A stretch of 64,000 bases of DNA from Halioglobus maricola (GCF_009388985.1 NZ_CP036422.1:3982501-4046500); one strand, 5' to 3'; positions 18,149 through 27,394 are shown, counted from the first letter of the stretch. Notes: a model not told the origin generated them from the letters alone. Program-made: numbers and translations.

Positions 18149-18931
18149 ATGACCGCACTGAAAGGAAAGGTTGCACTGGTCACCGGCGCTGCCTCGGGTA
18201 TTGGTTTCGCCTGCGCGCGCCGCTTTGCCAGCGAGGGTGCCACCGTCGTGGGCATGGACCTGAACCCCTGCGATGACTGGGAGGACGTCACCGCAAGTTC
18301 CTCCGCCAGTGAACTCATTCTCGCAGACGTGACCAACGCCCAGGCGCATCTCGATATCGTCAATACCGCCATCAGCAAGCACGGCTCCATCGATATCCTG
18401 CTAACAGCCGCCGGTGTGGGCGAAGCAGGCCCGGTCAACATGCTCGATGAAGCGGCGTGGGATCGCATCATCGACATCAACCTGAAAGGCACCTTCCTGG
18501 CCATTAAGGCGGCACTGGAGCCAATGCTGGAAAAGCGCAGTGGCAGCATCATCACGGTGGCGAGTGTGGAGGGCATCAATGGCACCGAAGGAGGCAGTGC
18601 CTACAACGCCTCGAAAGGCGGCGTGGCCCTGCTCACCAAGAACGTGGCGATCGACTACGGCAAAGTAGGCATCCGCTGTAACTGTATCTGCCCCGGGTTC
18701 ATCGAAACGCCCATGTTCAGCCAGGTACTGGACCAACTGCCGGACTTCAAGACGGACATCCAGCGCCAGATCAAATTGGGGAGATTCGGCCAGCCGGAGG
18801 AGATCGCCAGCGCAGCACTCTTCCTGGCCTCCGATGATGCCTCCTATATGACGGGGCAAAACCTGGTTGTAGACGGCGGCTACACCGCAGGCCACAGCCA
18901 CGGTATTACCGAAATGCTGGGTCTGGTTTAG
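18149..18931 (+). CDS. SDR family oxidoreductase
   Basis: A 260-residue classical short-chain dehydrogenase. The cofactor motif TGAASGIG is near residues 12-19, the catalytic serine lies in ITVASVEG, and Tyr-x-x-x-Lys in AYNASKGG. RCNCICPGFIETPM and DGGYTAG complete the fold. The ATG at 18149 is set by AAGGA nine bases upstream; the TTG six bases earlier is too close. It is the last gene of the run beginning at 14178. It probably dehydrogenates a secondary alcohol intermediate. Confidence 0.92.
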   Translation: MTALKGKVALVTGAASGIGFACARRFASEGATVVGMDLNPCDDWEDVTASSSASELILADVTNAQAHLDIVNTAISKHGSIDILLTAAGVGEAGPVNMLDEAAWDRIIDINLKGTFLAIKAALEPMLEKRSGSIITVASVEGINGTEGGSAYNASKGGVALLTKNVAIDYGKVGIRCNCICPGFIETPMFSQVLDQLPDFKTDIQRQIKLGRFGQPEEIASAALFLASDDASYMTGQNLVVDGGYTAGHSHGITEMLGLV

Positions 18932-18942
18932 CGGACTAAGGC

Positions 18943-19806
18943 TTACTGACGCTGCAGGCGCAGCGCGTGCTGGATCAAGGCAATGGCATCGGTACTCAAC
19001 TGCTCGCGACTGTCGAACTGCTCGCGCCAGATATTGGCCGGAACCGCATCCCCCGAGCTAGCCAACCCCCTGGCCTGCACCACAAGCCAACCGTGATAGT
19101 CGAGAAAATCGAGCGTGGCAAAGGTCTCCTGCCACTGCACCTGGCCGCGCCCCAATTCACCCCGATGGCTCTCACTCAGGTGCACCAGCATCAGGCGCTC
19201 GCCAGCGGCAGGTAGTGCGCGGGCGGGATTGAATTCCTCCAGATGGGCATGGAAGGTGTTGTAGAGCACGCCGAGATTTTCCAGGTCGATGTCCTCACAC
19301 ATACGGGAGGCGTCAGCGGCAGTGTTGACTAAATGCGCATCGAAACGGCTCTGGAACTCGAGCGCCAGCTTTACATCACAACTGGCGGCGTGTTCACCCA
19401 CCTCACGCAGGCAACGCCGGCTCCAGTCCCACTCTCGATCAGTGGGTGGAACGCCACTCAATTGACCCTGAGCCTGGAACAGACCGCCACACAAAACCTT
19501 GCTGCCCAGTTGGGCAGTGTCATCTACCCGTGCCTTGAGGTAGTCCACCGCGCGACGGCGCACAGCAAGAGAACTATCGATGGGATTGGAACCTGCGGGG
19601 ATAACCGTATTGGCCAGTGCTACCAGACCCAGATCAGCCAGCGCGACGCGCAGCAGTTTCAACTCGGATGTGCCCTGGCCGGACAGCGGGATCTCGACCC
19701 CGGCATAGCCCAGCGACGCCAGCATCTCCAGCTGTGGCAGTTCCGCCACGCCAACACTGTCGCCCCATAAGCGCATATCCATGCCGATCCGGACGTCCAC
19801 TGTCAC
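18943..19806 (-). CDS. Sugar phosphate isomerase/epimerase-like TIM-barrel protein
   Basis: A 287-residue protein of the AP-endonuclease-2/xylose-isomerase-like TIM-barrel superfamily. Segments such as YAGVEIPL, KLALEFQSR (metal-binding Glu), LGVLYNTFHAH and LMLVHLSESHRGE (His/Asp ligands) are in the expected order. Family members isomerise or epimerise sugars or act as metal-dependent hydrolases and dehydratases. The gene converges with the SDR at 18149 and lies downstream of the MFS gene on the minus strand, separated by 79 bases. No closer function can be given. Confidence 0.7.
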   Translation of the reverse strand: MTVDVRIGMDMRLWGDSVGVAELPQLEMLASLGYAGVEIPLSGQGTSELKLLRVALADLGLVALANTVIPAGSNPIDSSLAVRRRAVDYLKARVDDTAQLGSKVLCGGLFQAQGQLSGVPPTDREWDWSRRCLREVGEHAASCDVKLALEFQSRFDAHLVNTAADASRMCEDIDLENLGVLYNTFHAHLEEFNPARALPAAGERLMLVHLSESHRGELGRGQVQWQETFATLDFLDYHGWLVVQARGLASSGDAVPANIWREQFDSREQLSTDAIALIQHALRLQRQ

Positions 19807-19885
19807 CCCTCGCCAATATCACTGGACAAAGACTAGTCGATGGCTGCGGGGAGCGTGGCGAAATTCTGGTAAAAAGTGACGATTG

Positions 19886-21061
19886 TCACGCGACAGGGGC
19901 CGGCGCCGGCGCCGGCCGGGGCAGGATGGTCAACACCAGGCAGGCCAGCAACAGCAGCACGACCATACTCGCCAGCACCGGGTCGTAGCTACCCGTGCGG
20001 TCAAAGACCAGCCCCGCCAGAGGCGGACCTGCCAGCGCGAGAGGCAACATCAGTGGCATCTGGGCGCCGTTGACCTGGCCGATAACGGCGGTATCGAAGT
20101 AACGACTGTTAAGCCAGGGATGCACGGGAAGAAAAGCACCGACCCCGAAACCGGAACAAGCCAGCCCCAGCCAGATCGGCCAGCCCTCTTTGAACAGCAA
20201 CAAGATGGCAATGCCTGTGCACTGCACCAGCATAATACCGATGGCAAGTACCCTGGGGCGGTCCTGCAAATAGTCGGCGCTGATAGCGACAAACACTTTT
20301 CCGCTGAGCCCGGCGATGGCGCTAATACTCAACATCAGCCCCACCTCAACCGGGTCCATCCCACGACTGATAAACAGGGGCGGATAACAGATCGTAGCCA
20401 GCACCGACACATTGAACACCAGAGCAACAGCCACACCCACCAGCCAGAACTCACGGCGGCGATAGATCTCGGCGGGTTTACTCGCCGCGCCACCGACGCT
20501 CGCGCCAATATCAGCGGGAATGCACAACCAGACCAACAACCACAGGACTACTAGCAGCGTCAGCGCGAGCGCAGCCAGCGCGGTGCGCCAACCAAACATC
20601 TCCAGCCCTGCTCCCACCAGCGGCGGCAGCACGGCAGAGGCAATGCTGGTTCCAGCTGCGACGAGCGCCAGGGCCTTGCCCTCACGTCCGACATAGAGTT
20701 TGACCATGAGGCTATTAACCACCACGGGGCCATACAGGGTCATACCCAGGGCAAACAGCAGGAAACACAGGCCGGCGACGGCCAGACTGGGGGCCAAGCT
20801 GGTGAGCACCAGCCCCAGCATCGCCAGAGTGCACCCCGCGAGAATTATGCGGCGAATCGGCATACTGTCAGCAAACTTGCCTACAAAAGGCGCCGCCAGA
20901 CCCGGCACGAGCATCAACGCCACCGGGCCAATATTGATGGTGGCCGCCCCTACCCCGAACTCCTCAGAGAGAGCCGGCACGAAAAACCCATAGATACTCA
21001 TCAGGCCAGCCCCGAAACCGAGGCAGGCCATCCCCGCGAATGCGGGAAACCAGTTACGCAT
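19886..21061 (-). CDS. MFS transporter
   Basis: A 391-residue major facilitator with about 12 hydrophobic segments. It opens MRNWFPAFAGMACLGFGAGL and ends in a proline-alanine tail (RPAPAPAPVA). The layout resembles the monocarboxylate/oxalate-formate antiporter-like MFS proteins common in catabolic clusters. It is last in a five-gene minus-strand run starting at 24965; its ATG lies two bases beyond the stop of the acetoacetate-decarboxylase-like gene (a TTG at 21067 would overlap that stop). It probably imports the substrate of the pathway; direction and ligand are inferred. Confidence 0.85.
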   Translation of the reverse strand: MRNWFPAFAGMACLGFGAGLMSIYGFFVPALSEEFGVGAATINIGPVALMLVPGLAAPFVGKFADSMPIRRIILAGCTLAMLGLVLTSLAPSLAVAGLCFLLFALGMTLYGPVVVNSLMVKLYVGREGKALALVAAGTSIASAVLPPLVGAGLEMFGWRTALAALALTLLVVLWLLVWLCIPADIGASVGGAASKPAEIYRRREFWLVGVAVALVFNVSVLATICYPPLFISRGMDPVEVGLMLSISAIAGLSGKVFVAISADYLQDRPRVLAIGIMLVQCTGIAILLLFKEGWPIWLGLACSGFGVGAFLPVHPWLNSRYFDTAVIGQVNGAQMPLMLPLALAGPPLAGLVFDRTGSYDPVLASMVVLLLLACLVLTILPRPAPAPAPVA

Positions 21062-21063
21062 GC

Positions 21064-21843
21064 TCAACCGCGCTTGGGTCCGCCATTTTCTCCGGGCCAG
21101 CGAGAGCCGGAGATCGTGTCTGCATAGGGCAGGAAGGCCTCAGCATCCAGCTCACCAGCCAGTGTGATCTGGCGATCGAGAAAGATGGGCCACCACAGGT
21201 GCGCGGAGAGCTGCTCGCGCATGGGCAGCAGTGATGCCAGCGGATCCCAGGGGCTATCACGCAGCACCAGTTCGCCCTGCACTTCCTCTTTCCAGGCAGT
21301 ACCGTACTTGCTCATCACGTGAACCACGTGAGGTGGGAAGTCAAAACCCGTCGCCGGGCCGCCCACGCTTACCGCGCGGGAGTACTTCAGCCACCACTCA
21401 TTCTGGACCCACTCCTCGGCACCTTCGACCGGGCCAGTGGAGACGCCCTTGAACTCTACAAAGGTGTAACCCTGGTGGACACAACGCGCACTCACCTGGG
21501 GTCCAAGACGGTAAAACTCGGTAGTACAGGGATACTTGGGCTGGCCGTTGGTCTCCTGGCTGATGAAAATTGCCGACTCCTGGTCGATGCCGTACCCGAG
21601 AGTGTATTCACCCGGTGTGCCGTTGTAGTCCGCGTCCACGGTGGTAACAATGCCGTACTCGGGCTCGTCGGGAACCGGGAAGTTATAGATAGTGAGATTC
21701 ACATTGGGATTGGCACCTGGATCGATACCTGGGGGCAACAGCTTGGCGATCGCTTCCGGGTCAGTCCGGTAAACGATTTTCAGCATTGGCCAATTGACGA
21801 TGTCGCCAGTATTTCCCTGTGGTGCACCTGATTCATTTGTCAT
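21064..21843 (-). CDS. Acetoacetate decarboxylase-fold protein
   Basis: A 259-residue protein of the acetoacetate decarboxylase (ADC) superfamily: N-terminal KIVYRTDPEAIAKLLPPG and the beta-strand pattern around NGQPKYPCTTEFYRLGPQV. True ADC uses a Schiff-base lysine next to a second lysine; here a single Lys in QPKYPC is the candidate, so decarboxylase activity is uncertain. Other members act as hydratases, aldolases or dehydratases. It is in the minus-strand operon with Rieske oxygenase, SDR and MFS genes. A role in cleaving or decarboxylating a beta-keto intermediate is a plausible inference. Confidence 0.78.
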   Translation of the reverse strand: MTNESGAPQGNTGDIVNWPMLKIVYRTDPEAIAKLLPPGIDPGANPNVNLTIYNFPVPDEPEYGIVTTVDADYNGTPGEYTLGYGIDQESAIFISQETNGQPKYPCTTEFYRLGPQVSARCVHQGYTFVEFKGVSTGPVEGAEEWVQNEWWLKYSRAVSVGGPATGFDFPPHVVHVMSKYGTAWKEEVQGELVLRDSPWDPLASLLPMREQLSAHLWWPIFLDRQITLAGELDAEAFLPYADTISGSRWPGENGGPKRG

Positions 21844-21870
21844 TATATTTTTCCTCTGTTTCGATTCACG

Positions 21871-22749
21871 TCACCCCAGCGTAGCTGGCACGGGTGTCGT
21901 TCTGTTTAAAATCATGTCGGCCCGAGCACGAATTTTCTCGTCGGAATCCGGTGTAGTTTCCAGCAGCCAGAACGCATCCTGTTCCAGGCCTCGCAGCGCC
22001 ATATCGGCCACCTCATCCGGGTGAGTAGTCTGCATCTCAATGCCAAACTCGGCAGCCATCCGCTTCATGTCATCAACCGAGGTGATGCCAGAGTCGGGGG
22101 CACCGCCATCTTTCTGCAGGTCTTCGGGCCGAACGCGATCCGAATTGAAAAGCCCCGTATCAACCACATGTGGCCCGGGAAACAGTGCGCTCACCTTCAC
22201 CGGCAGCTGACCCGCCTGGCACTGATAGTGCAAATTCTCCGTAATCGCGTGTACCGCCGCTTTGCTCGCGGTGTAGATGGGAGCATCCGGCAAAATCGTA
22301 TATGCGCCATTGCCAGATCCGGTCACGACAAAGTGAGCCGCCTGACCGCTGGCCACCAGCCGCGGCATGAAGGCACGGATCGAATTAATCACGCCCCACA
22401 CATTCACCTTGAGGCACCACTCCCAGTCTTTCTCCGAGTAGTCCCACATGGCACCGCCCTCGCCTGCGCCGATACCGGCATTGGCAAACACGAGATCGAG
22501 GCCACCAAGCTTCGCCACCGCTGCATCTGCGAGCGCATTCAGGCTGTCTAGCGAGGTGACATCGCAGTGCTCGACAATCGCCTCGATGTTCTCGGCGGCA
22601 AGATCCTTTGCCACTTGCTCCATAGCCGTTCCATCGACATCACCGACAGCGATTTTCGCCCCGCGACGACCCAGCGCAAACGCCAGCGAGCGTCCGACGC
22701 CACTGGCACCGCCGGTAATGACCGCTACCTTACCGTTGAAATCCTTCAC
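21871..22749 (-). CDS. SDR family oxidoreductase
   Basis: A 292-residue classical SDR: TGGASGVG near residues 12-19, FANAGIG, VTGSGNG with the catalytic Ser and IYTASKAAV with Tyr/Lys. The start is taken as the GTG at 22749, giving MKDFNGKVAVITGG. This matches the N-terminus of the SDR at 15358 (MKDFSGKTAVITGG) and sits 10 bases after AGGAG. A TTG at 22758 would overlap the Rieske gene but sits right on the ribosome site. The two SDRs look like paralogues within one locus. It follows the Rieske oxygenase and may oxidise its hydroxylated product. Confidence 0.88.
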   Translation of the reverse strand: MKDFNGKVAVITGGASGVGRSLAFALGRRGAKIAVGDVDGTAMEQVAKDLAAENIEAIVEHCDVTSLDSLNALADAAVAKLGGLDLVFANAGIGAGEGGAMWDYSEKDWEWCLKVNVWGVINSIRAFMPRLVASGQAAHFVVTGSGNGAYTILPDAPIYTASKAAVHAITENLHYQCQAGQLPVKVSALFPGPHVVDTGLFNSDRVRPEDLQKDGGAPDSGITSVDDMKRMAAEFGIEMQTTHPDEVADMALRGLEQDAFWLLETTPDSDEKIRARADMILNRTTPVPATLG

Positions 22750-22750
22750 T

Positions 22751-23725
22751 TCAGGCAATCTCCTGCTGGTCTTGCGACGTCACATAAAACTGGCGCACCC
22801 ATTTGCGGAACGTCACCAGAGGCTTGTCTTCACGACAAAATACGGGGCGACGCCTGTGCACCTTGTTCGCCCAAATCGGATAGTCATCACTCAGACCATC
22901 AATAATCCCTTTCATCACATCGTCCCCAGCCAGATCTTCAATTTCCTTGCGCACGAGCAAGGTCCAGCGCATAAACGTAGTGTGCTTGTCGATAGCCTGG
23001 GGGCTGTTGTACATAATCATTTCGGCATTGGGCCCATAGGTATTGCGCACCAGGGCAAAACCGGGGCTGTACGTAATTGCGTGCAGATGCGAAGGAAAGT
23101 CATTGTTCTCCATATTGGAGTGCAGGTGCATGGTGCGTCCATCAGGATCGATGGTCACCTCTGAATCCGGAATCCCCTGTTGGTTGTGCACGTACGCAAA
23201 ATGCACCGGGTCGCAGGAGTTTTCGCAAATATCCTGTACGTGGGCCGGCACCAGGTGCTCGGTGTAGCGAGGCGAGGTCCAGTTCGGGTCATCCAACTCC
23301 GGCAAGTCAGGCAACTCCCACTGAGGCGCTGTATTTTCCGGGTGATACCAGACGTATACCTCGCCGTTCTTTTCGTCGGTGTGCCACGTGCGCAGGCGAG
23401 CCCGCTCCGGGATCTCATCACAATAAGGAATATGCGAACACTTGCCGTCGTCCGCATTAAACTGCCAGCCGTGAAACGGGCAGCGCACGGTCTCGCCGAT
23501 CACTCGGCCTTCGTGACCGAGATGGGCGCCCAGATGAGGACAATAGGCATCCTGCAGTGCCGCCTTGCCAGAGCGCGTGCGATACAACACAAGCTCCCGA
23601 TCGAAGGCTTTTACGGGCTTAACTTCCCCAACGGCCAGCTCCTGGGAGCGGGAAACAGAAAACCACCCCATCGGGAAATCCGGGGTGGTATTGGTTTTTG
23701 AATCACAGGCTTCTACGATTGTCAT
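22751..23725 (-). CDS. Rieske non-heme iron oxygenase, alpha subunit
   Basis: A 324-residue oxygenase. The Rieske [2Fe-2S] ligands are in CPHLGAHLGH (Cys/His pair) and CPFHGW (second pair), within the first 100 residues. The mononuclear iron motif NSCDPVHFAYVHN (Asp, two His) is central. This single-component alpha-subunit layout resembles the KshA/VanA type, which hydroxylates or O-demethylates steroids and aromatics. The start at 23725 has GGGAGAG upstream. No ferredoxin or reductase gene is adjacent, so electrons must come from elsewhere. It is second in the operon after the amidohydrolase. Confidence 0.92.
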   Translation of the reverse strand: MTIVEACDSKTNTTPDFPMGWFSVSRSQELAVGEVKPVKAFDRELVLYRTRSGKAALQDAYCPHLGAHLGHEGRVIGETVRCPFHGWQFNADDGKCSHIPYCDEIPERARLRTWHTDEKNGEVYVWYHPENTAPQWELPDLPELDDPNWTSPRYTEHLVPAHVQDICENSCDPVHFAYVHNQQGIPDSEVTIDPDGRTMHLHSNMENNDFPSHLHAITYSPGFALVRNTYGPNAEMIMYNSPQAIDKHTTFMRWTLLVRKEIEDLAGDDVMKGIIDGLSDDYPIWANKVHRRRPVFCREDKPLVTFRKWVRQFYVTSQDQQEIA

Positions 23726-23750
23726 ATTGCTCTCCCGTTGCTTGCTCGGG

Positions 23751-24965
23751 TTAGTTAAAAATGGATTTGTCAGGGCCGATTTCGTCGGCCACCTGCTGCA
23801 GCCGCTCGCGATCAAGGCCATAGAAGGCGACCGCATTGTCGCCAAGAATCTTACGGCCAGCGTCTTCAGGCAAGCCGCTAAACGTCTCTCGATAATAGGC
23901 CTGGGTATTGGGCCAGGTGCCTTCAGGGTGAGGGAAGTCGCTGCCCCACATGATCTGGTCGGCGCCTATGGTGTCGCGCTCATCGAGGTCTGCCCGGCGC
24001 ACACAAGATGCGCCGATGCCGACGTTGCGCTGGTAGTACTCACTGGGCGACATGGACAAGTGGCTTTTGAAATCGCCCAGCTTGGCGGAAATTTCACCCT
24101 CGTGATACTGGAAGTCCATCAGCCGCAACCAGGATGGCAGCATGAACATAGTGCCTCCTTCCACGATCATCACCTTGAGTCGAGGGAAGCGTTCGAACAC
24201 ACCACCCCAGATCATGAACGTCAGCGGGCGGTACAACCACCACATGACTTCAGAGACATAGATACCCATGGCTCCGGGCAACTCTGAGCGCTGGTCCTCC
24301 ACCGGAAACCCCTTGCCGAAGTATTCCGGATGGGGGGCAGGGCCAGAGTGGAAGTGCACGATCACCCCCAGGTCCTGGCATACTTCCCAGAACGGGTCGT
24401 ACTTCACATGATGGTAGGCATCGTGCTCGCCCCAGAGCGTGGGAATCATCACTGCGCGCAGGCCGTTATCGACACACCAGCGCACAGCTTCCACCGCCTG
24501 GCCGACATCCCAAAGCAGGGGGATCGAGGCGACACCAAGATGCCTCGCGGGGTCATTGGCACACAGCTCTGCCAGCCACCGGTTATGGGCCATGGCACCG
24601 GCCCACTGCAGCTCGGGCACCATATCGCGCGGCGATAGGCCCAGGCCCGCACCAAAAGGTGGTGTGTTTTTTTCGGTAATCCCATCCGGGAAAATGACCT
24701 CACAGGCAATGCCGTCAGTCGCGAGCATGCGAACTCGCTCATCGTAGTCCCAGGCGCCGGTTAACTCCTGTTGTATCGGTGCACGCCAGGCATCGTTGAT
24801 TTCCTTAATCAGGAACATCGACTCTGACTTTTCCAGCATATCCACCGTAATGGGTACGGCCATGTCGAGCATCTCGTGATACTTGCTCTCGACATAAGGT
24901 TTGTAATCGGCGATGGGTAGGCCGGCGTGGCAGTCCGTAGATACCACTAAAAGCTTGTCGGACAT
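23751..24965 (-). CDS. Amidohydrolase family protein (amidohydrolase 2)
   Basis: A 404-residue TIM-barrel metal-dependent hydrolase/decarboxylase of the ACMSD-like amidohydrolase-2 group. It begins with VSTDCHAG (metal site), has VIVHFHSGPAPHPEYFG with the barrel histidine and ends with IMWGSDFPHPEGTWP, the conserved Asp site. Relatives hydrolyse or decarboxylate ring-cleavage products and are frequent in steroid and aromatic gene clusters. The start at 24965 has AGGTGA upstream. It is the first gene of the minus-strand operon and divergent from the TetR gene, whose product probably controls it. Confidence 0.88.
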   Translation of the reverse strand: MSDKLLVVSTDCHAGLPIADYKPYVESKYHEMLDMAVPITVDMLEKSESMFLIKEINDAWRAPIQQELTGAWDYDERVRMLATDGIACEVIFPDGITEKNTPPFGAGLGLSPRDMVPELQWAGAMAHNRWLAELCANDPARHLGVASIPLLWDVGQAVEAVRWCVDNGLRAVMIPTLWGEHDAYHHVKYDPFWEVCQDLGVIVHFHSGPAPHPEYFGKGFPVEDQRSELPGAMGIYVSEVMWWLYRPLTFMIWGGVFERFPRLKVMIVEGGTMFMLPSWLRLMDFQYHEGEISAKLGDFKSHLSMSPSEYYQRNVGIGASCVRRADLDERDTIGADQIMWGSDFPHPEGTWPNTQAYYRETFSGLPEDAGRKILGDNAVAFYGLDRERLQQVADEIGPDKSIFN

Positions 24966-25002
24966 GGTTAGGTCACCTGATCTGCGCTTCTTATCGAAAT
25001 AC

Positions 25003-25037
25003 ATACAAACGCGCAAACTTGCACATTTGTATACAAA
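25003..25037. promoter_or_regulatory. Probable TetR operator in divergent promoter
   Basis: The 92-base gap between the amidohydrolase operon and the TetR gene contains the perfect 12-bp palindrome TTTGTATACAAA at 25026-25037. An upstream ATACAAA at 25003-25009 forms an inverted pair with TTTGTAT at 25026-25032. TetR-family repressors typically bind such palindromes over their own divergent promoters, so autoregulation plus control of the minus-strand operon is inferred. Confidence 0.5.
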
Positions 25038-25057
25038 ATAGTTTACTGGGGAACCCA

Positions 25058-25711
25058 ATGCAACTGCATTACGATATTTTCATGGACACGATTGAGGCCC
25101 CGCTGGGGCGCAGAGAGAAGCGCAAACAGGAAATTCGCACCCGAATCGAGGAGGCGGCCTACCGCCTGTTCCAGCAACATGGGATCGAGGACACCAGCAT
25201 TGAGCAGATCTGCCAGGAGGCAGATGTCGCCCGGCGCACCTTCTACGGCCACTTCACTAACAAGCACGCCCTGCTGGGGGCGCTGGGCATTTCCAGGCTG
25301 TACTCCCGTTCCGAGCCCATGCTCGCAGAGTTGATGGCAGCGCAACCGACCACCCGTGGTCGCCTGCAAGCCATGATCGACTATATCGAATCGACCTTCT
25401 CAGGCATGAACGAGATAGACCGCCAGCTCATCCTGATAGGCCCCACCGCCTTCGCCGAAGACACCGAAGCCCAGCGCGAACTTGGCACCTCGGCAATCGA
25501 CAGTTTCACCGCCCTTATTCGAGCCGGACTTGAACTGGGCGAGGTCAAACAGGATTTCAGCCCCAGCATGCTTGCGACCACCGTTGTGGGCACCCTCAAC
25601 ATGCTGACGATCAACTGGTGCCTGGACAGCGACTACCCGGTTTTCGCAAAACTGGAAGAAGCCCGGGGCATGTTCGAGCAATTGATCTGTAAAGACACTC
25701 AGGGCGCCTGA
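25058..25711 (+). CDS. TetR/AcrR family transcriptional regulator
   Basis: A 217-residue regulator. The N-terminal helix-turn-helix is clear: IRTRIEEAAYRLFQQHGIED, then SIEQICQEADVARRTFYGHF. The C-terminal ligand domain is not recognisable by motif. The ATG at 25058 follows GGGGA; an in-frame ATG at 25082 (MDTIEAPLG) is also possible. It lies between the minus-strand Rieske operon and the plus-strand CoA-transferase/cupin/P450 operon, and could control both. A palindrome typical of TetR sites overlaps its promoter. Confidence 0.92.
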   Translation: MQLHYDIFMDTIEAPLGRREKRKQEIRTRIEEAAYRLFQQHGIEDTSIEQICQEADVARRTFYGHFTNKHALLGALGISRLYSRSEPMLAELMAAQPTTRGRLQAMIDYIESTFSGMNEIDRQLILIGPTAFAEDTEAQRELGTSAIDSFTALIRAGLELGEVKQDFSPSMLATTVVGTLNMLTINWCLDSDYPVFAKLEEARGMFEQLICKDTQGA

Positions 25712-25779
25712 TCGCGCCATTGCCCTGAGACACGGTCCACGCCAAGCTAACCCTATAAAACCAAGGAGCTAGCAGTACC

Positions 25780-26931
25780 ATGGGACCTCTCGCAGGAATC
25801 ACCATCATTGAAATCGCCGGTATTGGTCCGGCACCCTTTGGCGCGATGTCGTTGGCGGACATGGGCGCCGAGGTTATTCGGGTGGAGCGCCCGGGCGGCG
25901 GCCTTTTCGCCGACCAACAAACCAACCCCAATCTGGATGTACTCAATCGCGGCAAACGGTGCATCTGTATAGACCTGAAAAACCCCGACGGCGTCGCCGC
26001 GGCGTTGCGCCTGATCGACCAGGCGGACGCAGTACTTGAGGGCAACCGGCCTGGAGTGATGGAACGGCTGGGGCTGGGGCCCGACGTATGTCTGGAGCGC
26101 AACCCCCGATTGGTGTACGGCCGCATGACTGGCTGGGGCCAGCAAGGGCCGATGGCCAACGAGGTAGGCCACGACCTGAACTACGTCGCCCTCTCTGGCG
26201 CGCTCCACGGCATGGGTCGCGCTGGCGAGAAGCCCGCCATACCCCTCAACCTGGTGGGTGATTTCGGTGGCGGCGGCATGCTGCTCGCCTACGGTATCGT
26301 CTGCGCCCTGCTTGAGGCGAAGACATCCGGCAAGGGGCAAGTTGTAGATGCCGCAATGATCGACGGCGCTGCAAGCCTCATGGCCGCAACCTTCGCCGCC
26401 AATCAGGTCGGTTTCTGGACCGACGAGCGCGGCACCAATGTGCTCGACTCGGGCGCCCATTTCTACGAGGTCTACGAAACCGCCGATGGCAAATACATCA
26501 CCATTGCTGCCGTGGAGCCCCAGTTCTATGCCGCCCTGCTGGAGCGCCTCGGCGAAGACAGTACTGGGCTGGAAAACCAATGGGACATGGCCGCCTGGCC
26601 AGCACTCAAGCAAACACTGGACGACATCTTCAAACGGAAGACGCGCGACGAGTGGGACGCGTTCTTCGACGGCGCGGATATCTGCTATGCGCCCGTGCTC
26701 TCCATGGCGGAAGTACGCCATCACCCCCATCACAAGGCACGCGAAACCTTCGCCGACGATGGCGAGACGTGGCAGCCCAATCCGGCCCCGCGTTTCAGCC
26801 GCACACCCGGCGAGATTGCCAGACCACCGGCCAGCAACGGCCAACACAGCCGGGAAATTCTCGAACAATTTGGCTTCGATGCCAGCGAACAAGAGGCCGT
26901 CATTGCCGGCGGCGCCGTCATCCAGGCCTGA
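25780..26931 (+). CDS. Alpha-methylacyl-CoA racemase-type CoA transferase family III enzyme
   Basis: A 383-residue CaiB/BaiF-family protein. The N-terminal LAGITIIEIAGIGPAPF and the residues that form the catalytic pairs of alpha-methylacyl-CoA racemase are all present: His131 in GHDLNY, Asp161 in GDFGGGG and Glu246 in VEPQFY. This favours epimerisation of 2-methyl-branched acyl-CoAs over CoA transfer, where Asp acts alone. Such racemases serve breakdown of branched isoprenoid or sterol side chains. AAGGAG stands upstream. It is first in a run of three genes, with 16 bases to the cupin. Confidence 0.88.
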   Translation: MGPLAGITIIEIAGIGPAPFGAMSLADMGAEVIRVERPGGGLFADQQTNPNLDVLNRGKRCICIDLKNPDGVAAALRLIDQADAVLEGNRPGVMERLGLGPDVCLERNPRLVYGRMTGWGQQGPMANEVGHDLNYVALSGALHGMGRAGEKPAIPLNLVGDFGGGGMLLAYGIVCALLEAKTSGKGQVVDAAMIDGAASLMAATFAANQVGFWTDERGTNVLDSGAHFYEVYETADGKYITIAAVEPQFYAALLERLGEDSTGLENQWDMAAWPALKQTLDDIFKRKTRDEWDAFFDGADICYAPVLSMAEVRHHPHHKARETFADDGETWQPNPAPRFSRTPGEIARPPASNGQHSREILEQFGFDASEQEAVIAGGAVIQA

Positions 26932-26947
26932 GACAGGAGCAAGAGAA

Positions 26948-27394
26948 ATGCAAACAACAGAAGCCGTGCACATTGGCGCAGACGAACTGCCTTTTATCGA
27001 CATAGGCGACGGCAGCCTGCTGAAAGTACTGCAAGTAAAGCGAGGCGAGGGTCTGTGGATTATTGAGAACATTTTCCAGGCAGGCTACGAGGTAGAGCAG
27101 CACAAACACACCGGCCCGGTGTGGGGCTACACGTCTTCCGGCGCCTGGAAGTACAAGGAATACGACTACGTGAATCGCGCAGGTTCATTCCTCTACGAAC
27201 CTGCTGGATCAATGCACACCTTGCAGTGTATCGAGGACAACACCCGGGTGTGGTTCCAGATGTACGGCAGCAACGTCAACCTCGACGCCGATGGCAACAT
27301 CACCTCAGTCGTGGACGGCGATCTCACGCTGCAGTTTTACCTCGCCATGTGCGAGGAACAGGGCCTGCCTCGCCCCAACGTGCTGGTGGAATAA
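26948..27394 (+). CDS. Cupin, 2,4'-dihydroxyacetophenone dioxygenase-like
   Basis: A 148-residue single-domain cupin. The core EQHKHTGPVWGYTSSGAWKY holds two of the metal-binding histidines, and FLYEPAGSMHTL supplies the later His of the second cupin motif. This pattern is that of the family named for 2,4'-dihydroxyacetophenone dioxygenase (DAD), which cleaves the carbon-carbon bond of an alpha-hydroxy aryl ketone using one iron. Many members are uncharacterised. AGGAGC and AAGAGA precede the ATG. It sits between the AMACR-type gene and the P450, so it probably works on the same substrate line. Confidence 0.8.
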   Translation: MQTTEAVHIGADELPFIDIGDGSLLKVLQVKRGEGLWIIENIFQAGYEVEQHKHTGPVWGYTSSGAWKYKEYDYVNRAGSFLYEPAGSMHTLQCIEDNTRVWFQMYGSNVNLDADGNITSVVDGDLTLQFYLAMCEEQGLPRPNVLVE

